Shown: piece after piece, positions 1 to 13,450 of the stretch
Position numbering within the stretch: position 1 is the stretch's first letter
How the letters are laid out: the number at the start of each line of letters is the position of its first letter
Assembly (NCBI GenBank): GCA_032622095.1
Contig: CP136063.1
Span: 142,759,450-142,823,449, forward strand
DNA: 64,000 bases
Direction of reading: 5' to 3'
DNA from: Siphonodentalium dalli
Taxonomy: Eukaryota > Mollusca > Scaphopoda > Gadilida > Siphonodentaliidae
Made by a program: the position numbers and the translations under genes
The notes under the pieces: generated by a model
What the model was told of the DNA's origin: nothing
The model's database searches: none
Seen by the model: only the letters and a program-made list of their open reading frames with translations

Positions 1-1600
1 AATTTGGTCTATAGATACCGTAGTGTGACACATTTAAGATAGACCAAAACAATAAACAAATTTGAATCCAGAGACAGTTACATTTTACCAATGATAGTTG
101 CATTTTACATGAAAAAATGGTCTATACCTGAAAAGTTAATTTTTGCCGATATTTATGTCAAGTTTTTGAGAGAAAAGTCCAATATTTTTGGTGATGTCAG
201 TGGTAACAATAGTAACAATTAACCATGGTGCATCAGATATGTTAGTATTCAATGTATAGGAGGCAGAATAGCCAATTTTATACATCAACCACAACTTGTA
301 AGCGATTGCAGGACACGCTGGGGCAATATTTACCATTTTCCATATTTTGGCGGCCATTTTGGCAGCCATTTTGAGCCAAAGTAAGAATTTTGGAATATTC
401 ATAGGTAACGATATGCCTCACTTACATTACAAAGTTCTGTTCATTTCTTGTTGAAATATGACTAAAATCCCAATTGTGATTTTTTGTGAAATTTTATACC
501 GTGTTCCAATAATTGCATATTTAATTGCTCCAATGATCAGTTAATATACAAAACACAATATAAAGTCACATTACTCAAGCAGTTCCAAACAGCATGAACT
601 GGTCTAGAATATATTTGTGAAAAAACGTCATATTTTCAACTTAATCCTGATTCACAGAACTTTAAACCAGGTGTGATTTCACGAAGAGCGTTTATTTATT
701 AAATAACATACTTGTCCATATACGTATAGCAGATGATGAGATAGTTATGACAGAAAGGTCACGAGGGGTGATTCAAATAACAAAGTATTCCCATGTTCAT
801 GATATTATATGTATAACGAGTGTGATATATGTCTCGATATTGACTTACTGTATTTTCGCGGCAATAAAAACAGTATGTGACTTTAAGTTGATTTTATGGG
901 TGAAATATGGGTCACAGGCAGCGACAGGCACCCTCATTGGATTCAGCATACTTGAATTCTGCTAGAAAACTTAGTTTCATGCTTTTCCCCAAAAATGCCT
1001 CTAGGGTTCTAGTATTCCACAAATGTAGCTTTTCCGACCAGACTAAATGAGGAACACTATTTTTTGGTCAATGTCGTGCGAATGGCTGTTATTTTTGAAT
1101 GCATCATTTGTGATTACTTAATGCCCGTAGAAAGGTAGTTAAGATATGTATCGACCTATTCCGATACCGAGTAAAATTCAAAAGCTAATAATATTTTGTG
1201 TATGTTGAAGCGCAAATCGCCATGTGGCTTTACATTATTATTAAATCAGGCTGTTAACCCATGTAATGCCGTAACATATACCGTCTGGCAAAACTTGAAG
1301 GATGTTGTTTCGGAATGTGGCCTTTTTATATGTAAAAGCCATCCATTTTTAGCCAGCAGTCCAGATTGAATAGTTAGTGCTTCGAAAGTAGTTGAAGTTA
1401 ACTTAAATGCCCATATTCTGCACGAAACACCACGATTTCGCCAGAAACAGTTAACTACATTGAAAATGTTAATAAGAAATTGTCTTTGAAAATCTCCTAT
1501 AAATATTTCTACCAGGTCCAGGGTCCAGGGTCAGTGTAGGGGAGGAAAGAATGTGATTTTATCGTATGCACATTTATTTACTTCAAAGTGATCAATATTA
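1..1600. other. AT-rich stretch, no gene recognised
   Basis: Only short ORFs (under 90 codons) occur here and none shows a recognisable domain, codon pattern or flanking splice signals. I see no tandem array or terminal inverted repeat. It may be host intergenic or intronic sequence, or an old degraded repeat. Confidence 0.5.
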
Positions 1601-1609
1601 AAAGAGATG

Positions 1610-1790
1610 ATAAGTTTATATAAAAATGCACTGCTGAAGGATTGTCCTTGAATTTATGAATACTGAAAGACGGAACTGTCTTGAATGAATATTCCTCTGT
1701 TTGGGCTGTGGCACTGAATGATGATAATACATGTAGTCCTGTGTCAATAACATCAGTGTCATCAGTCGGCATATCCACAGATATAGAATT
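1610..1790 (-). repeat. Exon-like duplicated segment, copy 1
   Basis: About 175 bp is repeated, with roughly ten percent differences by eye, at 2451-2630 in the same orientation about 840 bp downstream. On the minus strand both copies stay open and read a related peptide containing DDTDVIDTGLHVLSSF and KDNPSAVHFY. Retention of the frame in both copies hints at a duplicated exon or coding fragment. I do not recognise the family. Confidence 0.6.
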
Positions 1791-2450
1791 TATATAACCT
1801 TTCGTTATGTTATGAAAACTCGATTGAATTTACAGTACAGCTTCATTACAATGTTTATTAATAATTTATGAATTCTTGAAATAGCGAAAATATGAAATGC
1901 AGATAGGTAAATGAATGTTTTTGGTTATATACCGGTATAATGTTACATTGTTGGTTGGATATTTACAAATGCATATGGTTATGTAAATTACTTATTTTAA
2001 AAAGAATATAGATTCAAATGATTCGAGGCCAAATTGACTCCATTGTTTTATTCATTTCCATATACAGGTCATATCGCAGAAAGAGGATTTTTGGTATTCA
2101 CCATAACCGGCTTGAACTAATATCTAGAAAATAGTGTTATCGTTCATTCGACCAGACTTTAAATTTCATAACCAGAATGTATGTCAGTTAAGACTGGGAC
2201 TAATATAGTGTTATATTAGTCCCAGATTAAGAGTCATGTCACATGAAATTTAACATTATTTTTTATATATTAGATCAAACAAAATCATCTATGCAGTGTC
2301 AGGTACAATTTCTATTTCGGAATTTTTCACAACATGAAGCAGACAAAGTTAATTTCTGTCCAAAGAAGATGAAATATCGAAGTCTGTTTACAACTGGACC
2401 AAGAAGTGTATTCAACACCTTTTGGAATTTTGAATAGTTCTCAAGGCCAA

Positions 2451-2630
2451 CTGGTATAAAAATGCACTGCTGAAGGATTGTCCTTGAATTTATTAATACT
2501 GAAATACGGAAATTTCTTGAATGAAGATTCCTCGGTTTGGGCTGTGGCACCGAATGATGATAATACATGTAGTCCTGTGTCAATAACATCAGTGTCATCA
2601 ATCGGCAGATCCACATATATAGTCAAAATA
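2451..2630 (-). repeat. Exon-like duplicated segment, copy 2
   Basis: This is the second copy of the segment at 1610-1790. It lies just downstream, on the minus strand, of the THAP-like fragment at 2696-2939. The peptide end KDNPSAVHFY loosely recalls the conserved C-terminal end of THAP domains (AVPxIF), so it could be a following exon of the same gene or transposase. That link is inference. Confidence 0.55.
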
Positions 2631-2695
2631 TATATATCATGCAAGCCAAATTTTAACTCACACATACGTTTCCATATTTAACAGTTTATATGTTT

Positions 2696-2939
2696 TCATT
2701 TAAAAAAAAACATACTTTTGTCATATCTGGCTAGAAATTGGTCATCAGTGAAATGTATGGCACAAACAATGGCAAATTTACCAGGTTCCCATTTGTCATT
2801 TCTCTTGTTTGGCACGTTACTCCGTCGAATGGCGATTATCCATTTCTCACGACGCTGTAAAGTAGCTTCATTGGCAGCTTTTGGAAATAAAATGTCCACC
2901 GCGATTGTTGCAGTACATTGCACAACATTGTCCTGGCAT
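2696..2939 (-). pseudogene. THAP-type zinc-finger domain fragment, frameshifted
   Basis: THAP domains are C2CH zinc fingers of about 90 residues that bind DNA; they occur in host regulators and in P-element-type transposases. On the minus strand a start at 2939 reads a THAP-like opening (MPGQCCAMYCNNRG) with the first cysteines. After a one-base frame change near 2893 the next frame reads FPKAANEATLQRREKWIIAI, with the FP, R and W positions typical of the family, and ends with CAIHF, the C-x2-H pair. The body then runs to a stop at 2696. The frameshift and lack of any longer reading frame make this a pseudogene or an exon damaged by mutation. No transposase catalytic region is visible nearby, so host gene and P-element relic cannot be told apart. 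Confidence 0.7.
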
Positions 2940-3239
2940 TTTCTGTAAATATTTAGTTGCAGATAGCTAGATATTAATAATCAGGCGTAATATATCTACT
3001 TCGTTGTAAATCCAACGCGGAAGTGAATAGGCATTGACTTAACCGGAACTTGATATATCTGTTGGGGCGCCCCGTAGCGGCCGCTGGCGTTAAGGGAAAT
3101 AACCGCAAAAAGATAGCCCATTAAACCGAGGTCAATGCTGATTCTAAGTCGAAAAAGGTTGTAACGCAGGGGTAAAAATAATTGGACGGAACCCTTATTC
3201 GAACTTGGCATGTTAGCTGGTTTTGCTGGTTAACTTTGG

Positions 3240-3680
3240 TTCAGATCAAATAATCGAAATTGTCGTCAGAAACCAGAAATGTTAACAAAATCAGCAGAAT
3301 TATAAGTAAAAACAAGGGCCATAACTCATGTAAAAATGATTCCACGGTACTCATATTTAAATGTGTCGTGTATTTCGATCTAGGTAATGCACACGTACAT
3401 ACCAACTTTGGTTCAGATCGCTAAATCCAAACAGAGTTATCGGCCGGAAACCAAAAATGTTGAAGAAATTGTTCGATTCGAAGTAAAAAATGGCCGTACT
3501 AAATCCACTCTCGAACTTCCCCTGTATTTCTTGCCCGTAAATACACATACCAACTTTGATTCAGATCAAGCTACCCTAACTGGAGTTATCGGTCGACTCA
3601 TTACATAATAGGTTCTTTTAAAACGGGCATGGAGTTATCGGTCGACTCATTACATAATAGGTTCTTTTAAAACTGGCATA
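3240..3680. repeat. Degenerate tandem repeats ending in a 49-bp duplication
   Basis: The phrase 'ccaactttgattcagatc' and the phrase 'gagttatcgg' recur in variants roughly every 100-170 bp from 3230 to 3600. The end of the block is a near-perfect direct repeat of 49 bp (3582-3630 and 3631-3679, one mismatch). Open frames across it are by-products of the repetition. Confidence 0.7.
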
Positions 3681-3980
3681 TACAAATTCGCAGTTTACCT
3701 ATTCTTCAGACCTGACGTGCCTGCATGCCACTGCCGCACTTTCCGCGCTTTTCGCGGCCGTGCCGCACTATGTGAAGTTAATGATCTTTTAAACTAGTTA
3801 ATTAATTCAGGTTGAATTAAAGTAAACAGACAAAGTATGAATTAAACCTATCCATTGCTTTTGCTCATGCGGGGTGGTGAGGTATGATTGAACCTCTGAA
3901 AGACAAATTGACACGGAATTTGAATCGTAAAGCTTTTTTCAAGATATTAATAGTGATTATAACAAATATAAAATATTTAA

Positions 3981-4337
3981 ACATACACCATCTGATTAAA
4001 CACCTCTAAATTACTATTTCTTCGGGCTTAAACGATATTTGAATCGAGTCAAGGAACCCAACCATCAAAGCTGATAGTTATTTTTCACCACCTCGAATAT
4101 TTGGCGGCCTAGCAAAAATTCTGTTCACTTAATCCAGTAGACATACGCGGATGCCATTTCAAGCATGCCTTTAATAGTTCTGGAAGAAGTTAGTAGAATT
4201 CTTTCTAGGCCGCCAAATATTCGAGGTGGTGATAAATAACTTATTTGAAAATTTGCTCATCGACTCAAATCAAATATTTTTTATCCACATTGCCAGAGAA
4301 ATAGTAATTTAGGGGTGTTTAAACGGATTGTGTAACT
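3981..4337. mobile_element. TTAA-flanked MITE with long inverted repeats, copy 1
   Basis: Both ends abut TTAA (3977-3980 and 4338-4341). The left end ACATACACCATCTGATT pairs with the reverse complement of the right end (AGTTACACAATCCG). An inner 27-bp perfect inverted repeat lies at 4086-4112 and 4206-4232, so the strand can fold on itself. Internal phrases (TTACTATTTC, TTCGGG, ATTTGAATCGAGTC, CATCAAAGCT) are shared with the elements at 17503 and 54653. The element has no ORF and is non-autonomous. TTAA duplication fits piggyBac-type mobilisation, but the TIR sequence alone does not prove that superfamily. Confidence 0.7.
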
Positions 4338-6430
<2,093 letters not shown>

Positions 6431-7264
6431 ACACAGTGCTAAATGGTAGAGTAGCCTTATCAGTGATAGATAATAAAATTGCCAAGTATGTGGATTTGTT
6501 CAAATTGATACCACCCGTAGCATTGGCCCTTGGAGTCTATCGTGTTATATCACCAGCTTCACCCACTTTGATATATATCATACAGACCACATGTTACATT
6601 GGCAATAGGATACTAACCCCGGTATAAACATCAAAAACTCCTCGTTTCTTTATCACTTGTTTCTTGTAGAAGTCATTATATGTATATCACTTCAAAATTC
6701 CAAAGCGATGTGTTGGAGACTAAATAGTTGGCGTAGGTCCCTGGCCCTCAAATATGTGGTTCTGTTTATATTATACATGTAGCTGCAGGTACGCCTATAT
6801 TCTTGTTTTAACACCCCCAACTCCCATTCATTTGGGGTATATGTTGAATAGAGACCTTTCGCGTGGTTATTATGTCATTAAGGCAAACGGATGAAATTTA
6901 TACATCAAAATAGCTGCCCAGTCGCATATATATATATACACACGCTAGTGACTGTACCCTGAATGATTATTATATACAGGCATGCATATGGTTGTAAAAA
7001 TACGCAAAATCACTGGTCGCTTGTTTGATCAAGGTAGCGGGTGGAATATTTGGTATCAAAAGTGCTTGCTGTTGCATGTAATATAAGTGTTTTCTAAAAG
7101 CACATGCCTGTGATGATCAAGTAATGTACACACAGGCATGTTTATGTGATGTTGGTAGTATAACGATTTGAGAAGTTGTCCTTATGGTTGTTCATGTATA
7201 ATGCCGGGTGATGCAAAAGGTCTCTTTTCAGTCATGGGCATTTTATGGGTAAACGCTGATTGTC
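6431..7264. other. No gene recognised
   Basis: The stretch is AT-rich with a short (TA)n tract near 6920. A roughly 12-bp inverted pair (agacctttcgc near 6855 and its complement near 7220) is too short to call an element. No coding signal is recognisable. Confidence 0.4.
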
Positions 7265-7600
7265 TATGGGAAGCCAAATTGACATTTAATAAATAATTGA
7301 GATTAAGCCCAATAAGGAATCTCTAATTGGGCTTAAGCGCAATAAGGATATTTGAGTATTTCTTATTGTGCTTAAGTGCAATAAGAGTATGTCTTATTGG
7401 GCTTAAGCGCAATAAGAATATTCCTTATTGTACTTAAGCGCAATAAGAATATTCCTTATTGCACTTAAACACAATTAGAGATTCCTTATTGCGCTTCACT
7501 GCAATAAGATATATATTCCTCATTGCGCTTAAGTGCAATAAGATATTCCTAATTTCGCTTAAGCACAATTATTTATTAAATGTCAATTTGGCTTCCCATA
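7265..7600. mobile_element. Foldback element with 35-bp perfect TIRs and palindromic core
   Basis: The ends are perfect inverted repeats of 35 bp (7265-7299 and 7566-7600, starting TATGGGAAGCC). The flanks carry a 6-bp direct duplication, ATTGTC, on each side. The interior is an array of short palindromes centred on CTTAAG, each of the type CTTAAGCGCAATAAG and its complement, repeated about nine times. There is no ORF, so it must be mobilised in trans. A related palindromic core lies at 61490-61850. Confidence 0.8.
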
Positions 7601-8344
7601 ATTGTCATGTCATTAGACTCAAGGCAGAATTAAAGGGACACAAACTGTTTACCACATTGCTATAAATGTTCGCTGACAACATAACAAATATATATATAAC
7701 AAATATTGATAAATAAGAAGTTTTGGGAAATTTAAAGTTTACAGTGGTTAGCATTATTTTGTTCCAATTAATCGTTCTGATAACTAAAGCGTATTTTGAA
7801 GAAAATGTTGTTGTTGTATCTCGATGATATGGGAACCCTCTGATCGGATTTGATGTCCCTTCATCGGTAGCAATATTAACGTTGAAGCCCAATGTGCAAA
7901 ACATATAAACTGACATCCACACCTACATTCGCACAAAATATAAATGCGGGATTTATATTTTTGAATAAAGGTGAATTTATAAAGTATAAATGCATGCATA
8001 AATTAGGGGTCCGAAATTTATGCAACAGTTATATTTTATAAATCTCGCTTTTCGTGCAGTGCAACGTGCACATTATTTCAATCAAACGCTGTACTCGTAT
8101 GTACCTTAGGGGGGGGGGGTCGCCAAATTACAAATTACAAGATATGGAACTGAAATTTGGTATGGAGGGGTAGAATTATTACCGGTCTAATTCGATGAAC
8201 CAAAATGTGTCACTGACACCGTAGCTACAGCAAGAACTGGAAGTATATGCCACACCGCGGTTAGTGCGACTGTTGTATAGGCCTATAGAACGGAAACAAT
8301 TCATTTTCATCAAATAATTTACAGTTTTGCTATCTTTTCAGCAA
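7601..8344. other. No gene recognised
   Basis: Unrelated short ORFs on both strands show no domain. The phrase 'gggaaccctctgatcggatt' near 7830 matches the terminal part of the TTAA MITE family (compare 17906), so a fragment of that family is probably present. A run of ten G lies near 8109. Confidence 0.4.
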
Positions 8345-8602
8345 CTAATGCCATATCACGGTATTGCCAGTGTTAGTGGTGGCGGAAATCCACACACTTA
8401 CGACTAACCTAACAGTTATTTCAATGGCTGATAAACACGTCGACCATGAGCGGGAAACCACGGGCCATCGGTGAGTAACTGGCAACTCCACCCGATAACG
8501 ATTTCGAATACAAAGTCCACCATGGAAACATCGCCAGCGCTGGAGGGCGAGACGGCTTGAAGTTGTACCCCTAACCGACTGAGCCACCGATACCCCTATC
8601 AA
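8345..8602 (-). mobile_element. Possible tRNA-derived SINE
   Basis: Read on the minus strand, the sequence starts GGGGTATCGGTGGCTCAGTC and contains a good polymerase III A-box (TGGCTCAGTCGG). About 75 nt further on, GTATTCGAAATC resembles a B-box. The spacing is longer than in a normal tRNA, so this would be a tRNA-derived SINE head rather than a tRNA gene. I see no poly-A or tail repeat that fixes its 3' end, nor a target duplication. Confidence 0.35.
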
Positions 8603-9067
8603 ATGTTGTTCTTGGTTTCTATATTCTCTGCTTCGTAAAATAAGGTCGTCAGATTTCGAATATTTGACTGTCTGTTGAGTAGGAAGTATTCAACGAGAAT
8701 AACTACAGATGGCAAAAATTACATAAATGTTATATTATATGCATATACTATAGTCCCATATACTCATCAATGTTATTGTGTAGTCAGCGAATTGCTCTAG
8801 TTCACGCCCGTATCAACATATATTTTACACGATGTGTCCAATCCACGATCCGTCAATTAATTTGATTACGCCTTGTAAGTGTGAATTCGTAACTTAAATT
8901 AATTATTTTTCTATTATTATTATTATATCTTTATTTCCTCCAGATATTGAAGATTTTACAAAGAATATAACATTGTTATGCACAACATAATGAATAGATA
9001 TCATAATTAAATTGTATAGAAACCACACAAATAAATATGATAAGCAAGACGTATTTACATTTCTACA
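8603..9067. other. AT-rich spacer
   Basis: No recognisable gene or repeat apart from a short (ATT)n tract near 8910. Confidence 0.4.
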
Positions 9068-9194
9068 ATGGTGGATATAATGACGATGATGATCATAATG
9101 ATGATGATGATGTTGAGAACGACGACGTTGATCGATGATGACGATGTTAATGTTGAACGTGAGGAAGAAGATGACTATATTGATGATGATGATA

Positions 9195-9231
<37 letters not shown>

Positions 9232-9484
9232 CGATGATGATGATGTAGATGATGATGAAAATGATGTTGAAGATGAGGAAATTAGATTATGACGATGACG
9301 TCAATGTCAATGATGACGGTGGCGATGGCGACGATGAAGATTATGATGATGACATGGACGACGGCGATGATGATGGCGATGATGATGACGATGATTTTGT
9401 CGATGGTGGTGACGACGACGACGATGATGATAATGATGATGATGATGATGATGATGGCCTGACTGATTTGGATTATTCAATGGA
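9068..9484. repeat. (GAT/GAC)n microsatellite at the LINE-A 3' end
   Basis: This is a long imperfect GAT/GAC trinucleotide tract. It begins about 30 bp beyond the stop codon of the minus-strand LINE-A ORF2, so in LINE orientation it is a (CAT)n tail. LINEs of several clades end in short microsatellite tails, and this one looks expanded. The Asp-rich and His-rich frames here are not genes. Confidence 0.8.
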
Positions 9485-11638
9485 CTAGAAAATATTTCTC
9501 TGCAAGAGTGCATTGTACCACATCCATAATTTGGCAGTAATCGTTACCATGAAGTCCAGAAAGACGTCTATATAATCAACTGCTGTACACATATCACCAG
9601 TAATATGAGTCAAATGAAGCATAATCATTTCGTCCATTGAAAGATCATCAATCTTGATAAAACATTCTACGCCATAACGATCAATAATATCAAAAAACAT
9701 ATTATTCCGTAGTGATGTCGGGGAACTGCATTCAATGAGAACGTGCTGTACTTTATCAAGGTACATTTTATATCAGTTAGGACACTGGATTAGTGCTTCG
9801 TTTAAGTACGTTGTTGCATCGATTACAAGAGCTGTGGTTAGATAGGAATGTATATTATGTGAAAATTTTCGACAGAGTCGCCAAAGATCAGACATGTTTA
9901 GGTTGTCATGTACATTCCGAAACCAGTTGAATGATGGGTCATTTTCCGTTCTAATTTTCCAATCTGACTCGGTTGTGTTTCGAATATTATTTCTCGTTAG
10001 CGCCGTCCACGACTCTTTCGACAGACCAGACCTGATGTACTCATATACTGCATCAGTCAAGTTGTATTTCACGAGTAATGGAAATACTTCGCCAATAAAA
10101 ATTGTTGTCGGGTTCTGTGAGTAAACGTAATCAAACAGCCTAGTTTCAAATATTGTTTTACAAGCCTTTCCATGCGTTAGTCGACAAGGGGCTCCAAAGA
10201 GTGAAATTTTTCTGGCATCAATACTAACTTGAAGTGGATATGTTCCTAGCAGGCCAGTAACGACATCGGTCATGCATCGGGCAGATAGGCCCAGAATACG
10301 CTTCAAGCAAAATCTGTGAACTTTTTCGAGCTTGATCAAGTTTGAGGCTGATAAGCCACAGAGAAATTCTGAACCGTAAAGTCCACGAGAAAGTACCACT
10401 GATTTATATATTACCATTGAAATCTGAGGTGTTATGCCTCCTGCGTACAGACCAGCAGTGCTTAACATAAGATATGTCGACCGAAGTTTTGAGCTGACAC
10501 TTTCTCTAAGAGTGTTTGGAAAGTCCCATTTGTGTAATGGTATGCCCAGGTGCGTGACTGAATCCGTTTTATTAACTGCTATGCCATTTAGCATCCATGT
10601 GCGATTGATAGAGGCGTGTTTAGATTTCTCATTGAAGACAATTACCTGACATTTCTGTTGGTTATACAAAAATTGCCATTTTTTACTGTAATTGCCACAC
10701 ATATTACACATTTTTTGTATGCCATATGATGAAAGCGAGAGGAGGGTCATATCATCTGCCTGTGTGGGAGACGAGCAGTTGATATCTCGCAGCCTGAAAC
10801 CAAAGTTCAAGTGTTCGAGCTCACTGAGCAAACTATCTATGTAGATGGCGTGGAAAATCGGAGCGAGGGTACTTCCCTGCCTTGTTCCCTGGCTAAAAGA
10901 TATTATACGTGATGTAAGATTTTCGTGGCGTATATTGCAGCTCACACCAGTTAAGAATTGGTTGAATAAACGCAAAAGACCACAATTTGCTCCCCGTTCA
11001 AAAAGCTTGTATAGAATGCCGTTAATCCAGACCGTATCAAATGCTTTGCGTACATCTAGGAAACATGCGAAAAGACGTGAATTATTTTCCCCTGCATACG
11101 AAATGCTTTCCTGAATTATGTATGATGACATAAGACAGGTTATTTTTTTTTGAAAACCGTGTTGTAAAGGGTGGGTTGTCATCAGGTTAGGGGCGTTTCT
11201 CTCCATGCGGTTCAGAACGATTCTTTCAAGTATTTTGTATATGACTGGGAGCAAGGTGATGGCTCGGTAACTGTCGAACTTTGATTTCGATTTGCCCCCT
11301 CCCTTGTACAACGACACAATCACACCTAATTTAGCCTTTTTGGGGATATGTGAGAAACGAAGCATATATGAGAGTAGCTTTGCTATATGCATCATTAAGT
11401 GATGTCCACCATATATGATGTGTTCGTAACATAATAAATCTGAGCCGGCAGCTTTGCCTCTTTTCAATGATTTTAAGACCGTTGTCAGTTCTTCCATGGA
11501 CACAGGGTATGTCATTATGTCATCGTATGGCCCACGGTCGGGGTCATTTAAGAGATCACACACTAGTTCATTAATATCGTTAAAGAAAGAGTTGTCAAAT
11601 TCATCGGACCTAAGCGGGGAATATAAGCACGCCGACAT
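9485..11638 (-). pseudogene. LINE-A ORF2, reverse transcriptase and C-terminal zinc knuckle
   Basis: This is the reverse transcriptase part of a non-LTR retrotransposon, which primes cDNA synthesis at nicked chromosomal DNA. The frame is open for 621 codons from 11638 to 9773. It contains the LINE RT blocks in order: GKAAGSD, SYRAITLLPVIYKILE, CFLDVRKAFDTVW, FSQGTRQGSTLAP, and the active-site QADDMTLLS (codons at 10751-10759), then the thumb and a long C-terminal domain. A single in-frame TGA (9773-9775) interrupts it, and the same frame continues from 9772 to 9485 with VQHVLIEC. By comparison with LINE-P (CYHC...C) the TGA occupies the second cysteine of the zinc knuckle. The upstream end at 11638 abuts LINE-P. 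It is otherwise undamaged, which implies recent activity. Confidence 0.85.
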
Positions 11639-11639
11639 G

Positions 11640-12090
11640 CTCGTGTCCGACCACTGCAGACGATATCACGATAACATCACTGACAGAGCACGGTCTGCGA
11701 AAACTCATTGACATATGCTACAACTACAGTTTAAAGTGGAGGTTCCAATTTTCTCACGAAAAAAGTAAGATCGTTATCTTCAACACCTCTCGCAAACCAG
11801 CAGCGCTCACAACAGATAAATCATTTGTAATGGGACCCTGTGCAATATCTGAATCCGATCAGGTAACGCATCTGGGCATACTCCAGGATTCTAGAAGTTC
11901 CCATATCCCGAACATTGATCACGCTTCTCAAATGCTACGCAAATGCTTCTTTGCCGCTTGTCGCGCCCCGGTTTCGAAAGATTTCACTCCTCTGACAAAC
12001 CTTAAACTGTTTAGTCAGGTAGCCATTCCTAAAGCTCTGTATGGTTGCGAGATGTGGTGGAGCCTTTCATCAACGAATTACCTTAGCTTA
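11640..12090 (+). pseudogene. LINE-P ORF2, RT active-site segment
   Basis: From 11640 the frame reads SCPTTADDITITS, the RT active site, then NYSLKWRFQFSHEKSKIVIF, VTHLGI and LYGCEMWW. These align in order with LINE-A (QADDMTLLS, KKWQFLYNQQKCQVIVF, VTHLGIP, LYGSEFLCG). There is no ATG at the true start because the element is truncated. The frame runs without a stop into the TIR element at codon 12088-12090 (TTA) and resumes at 15669. LINE-A and LINE-P are related but clearly diverged at the protein level, so they are different families of one clade. Confidence 0.8.
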
Positions 12091-12144
12091 GGGTCTATTC
12101 TCATTGCACACGCGCGTGCGATTAATCGCAGCGTTTTTTAAGGT
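12091..12144. repeat. Left 54-bp TIR
   Basis: It is identical to the reverse complement of 15615-15668. It contains two abutting perfect palindromes, CACGCGCGTG and TGCGATTAATCGCA (sharing TG), an unusual density of dyad symmetry for a TIR and a possible transposase binding site. Confidence 0.9.
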
Positions 12145-12839
12145 GCGTGTTAACATAACACAGAGCGATTCGTGTTCAATTACCTTCCTCAAACAACCAC
12201 GTCCTATTCGTGACCAATCATCTTATGCAATCAACCTCGTCATCGAGATAGCCGTTACAGAGAATGGCATGGTTCACTCGGTCACATATACTATCCGGGT
12301 ACAGTCATTCTCATAACTGATGGGCGACAAAATAATAAATGAAGTAGGGAAAGAAAATGGCTTGGAAAGAAGTTTCCAACGTACAGCTAGCATCAGTGGT
12401 GATTTTTGTAGAATTCAGTCGAATTATATTACCTGTCAGTCTCGCGCAACACTGTACCCAAGATTGTGAATATATAGATTGATAGTAATGTGCCGTTTAG
12501 CATGTGCGATCACTGATGATAAGCCGCCAATGGCGATCAAATTGAAATCAATCGCTCATGCATGCGAACAGCGTCCTGGCGACAGAATTCGACCTGAAAC
12601 GCTGCGTGTGTGACTCTTGAGGTCGAATTCTGAGTCCCATCACTTATTACGCCACCGTAGTGTGGTGTTTATTGCTTTTGGTTTTTTTGTATCGCATGGG
12701 CGATCGATAATTCACTGGGTGATTGTACATTCGGCAAACCTCGTCAGATTCCGTCACCGTTTCATCGTACCGATAATTACGAGAGTACAACTAAGATTGG
12801 CACATGTGTTTACGTCACCGGTGTAATTGTGGGGACATG

Positions 12840-13450
12840 CTTCTATTATGAAGGTTTGCTATCCCGAAGGTCCGCTATTCCGAAGGTTCTCTATTCCGAA
12901 GGTTTTTGTTATTTTTAGGTTAATTCTATATTTTAAAGTATTGAGACTAATTTGAGAGGGTTCATTTTCACAAAGATTCTTTATATGGAGTGTGCGCTCA
13001 CATCCGAACTGATCATGCGCGCACACCGATACAGATACAGGAGGAAATAACTTAACTTAGAACATTAAATGTGATTTTGTTTTGTTTTCGCTGGTTTTCT
13101 TGAGATTTTATGTCATTACGTGGGCCCATACCTTTGAATTCTTGGCATATACTATGAATGTTGTGGTATATATGGACCCTCCCGCATTGGGACATGACAT
13201 AGGTTCAGTTGACTTAAGTGGTGTTCTGTGTGTGCTCCAATTTGGAGTTCATTATTTTAAGGGCCAAGTTTAGAATTTTATGGGTCCATACCTTTGAACT
13301 CTGGGCATATAATATGAATATTGGGGGGCATGGCTCTATTCCGAAGGTTCACTATCCCGAAGGTCCACTATTCCGAAATTTCTCTGAATGTTCGCTATTC
13401 CGAAGGTTCACCAATCCGAAGGTTCGTTATTCCGAAGGTTCTGTGTTCCA
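12840..13450 (+). repeat. TTCCGAAGG short repeats in X1
   Basis: Clusters of the phrase CTATTCCGAAGGTTC, 15-20 bp apart, lie at 12845-12905 and 13330-13445, separated by about 420 bp. X2 carries the same two clusters in inverse orientation (40655-40760 and 41185-41310). Confidence 0.8.

Noticed and set aside
6845-7235. Possible MITE with AGACCTTTYGC ends
   Set aside because: Only about 12 matching bases and no target duplication; could be chance.
9068-9513. Asp-rich and His-rich open frames of 68-79 codons
   Set aside because: They are translations of the GAT/GAC microsatellite on both strands and contain no other sequence.
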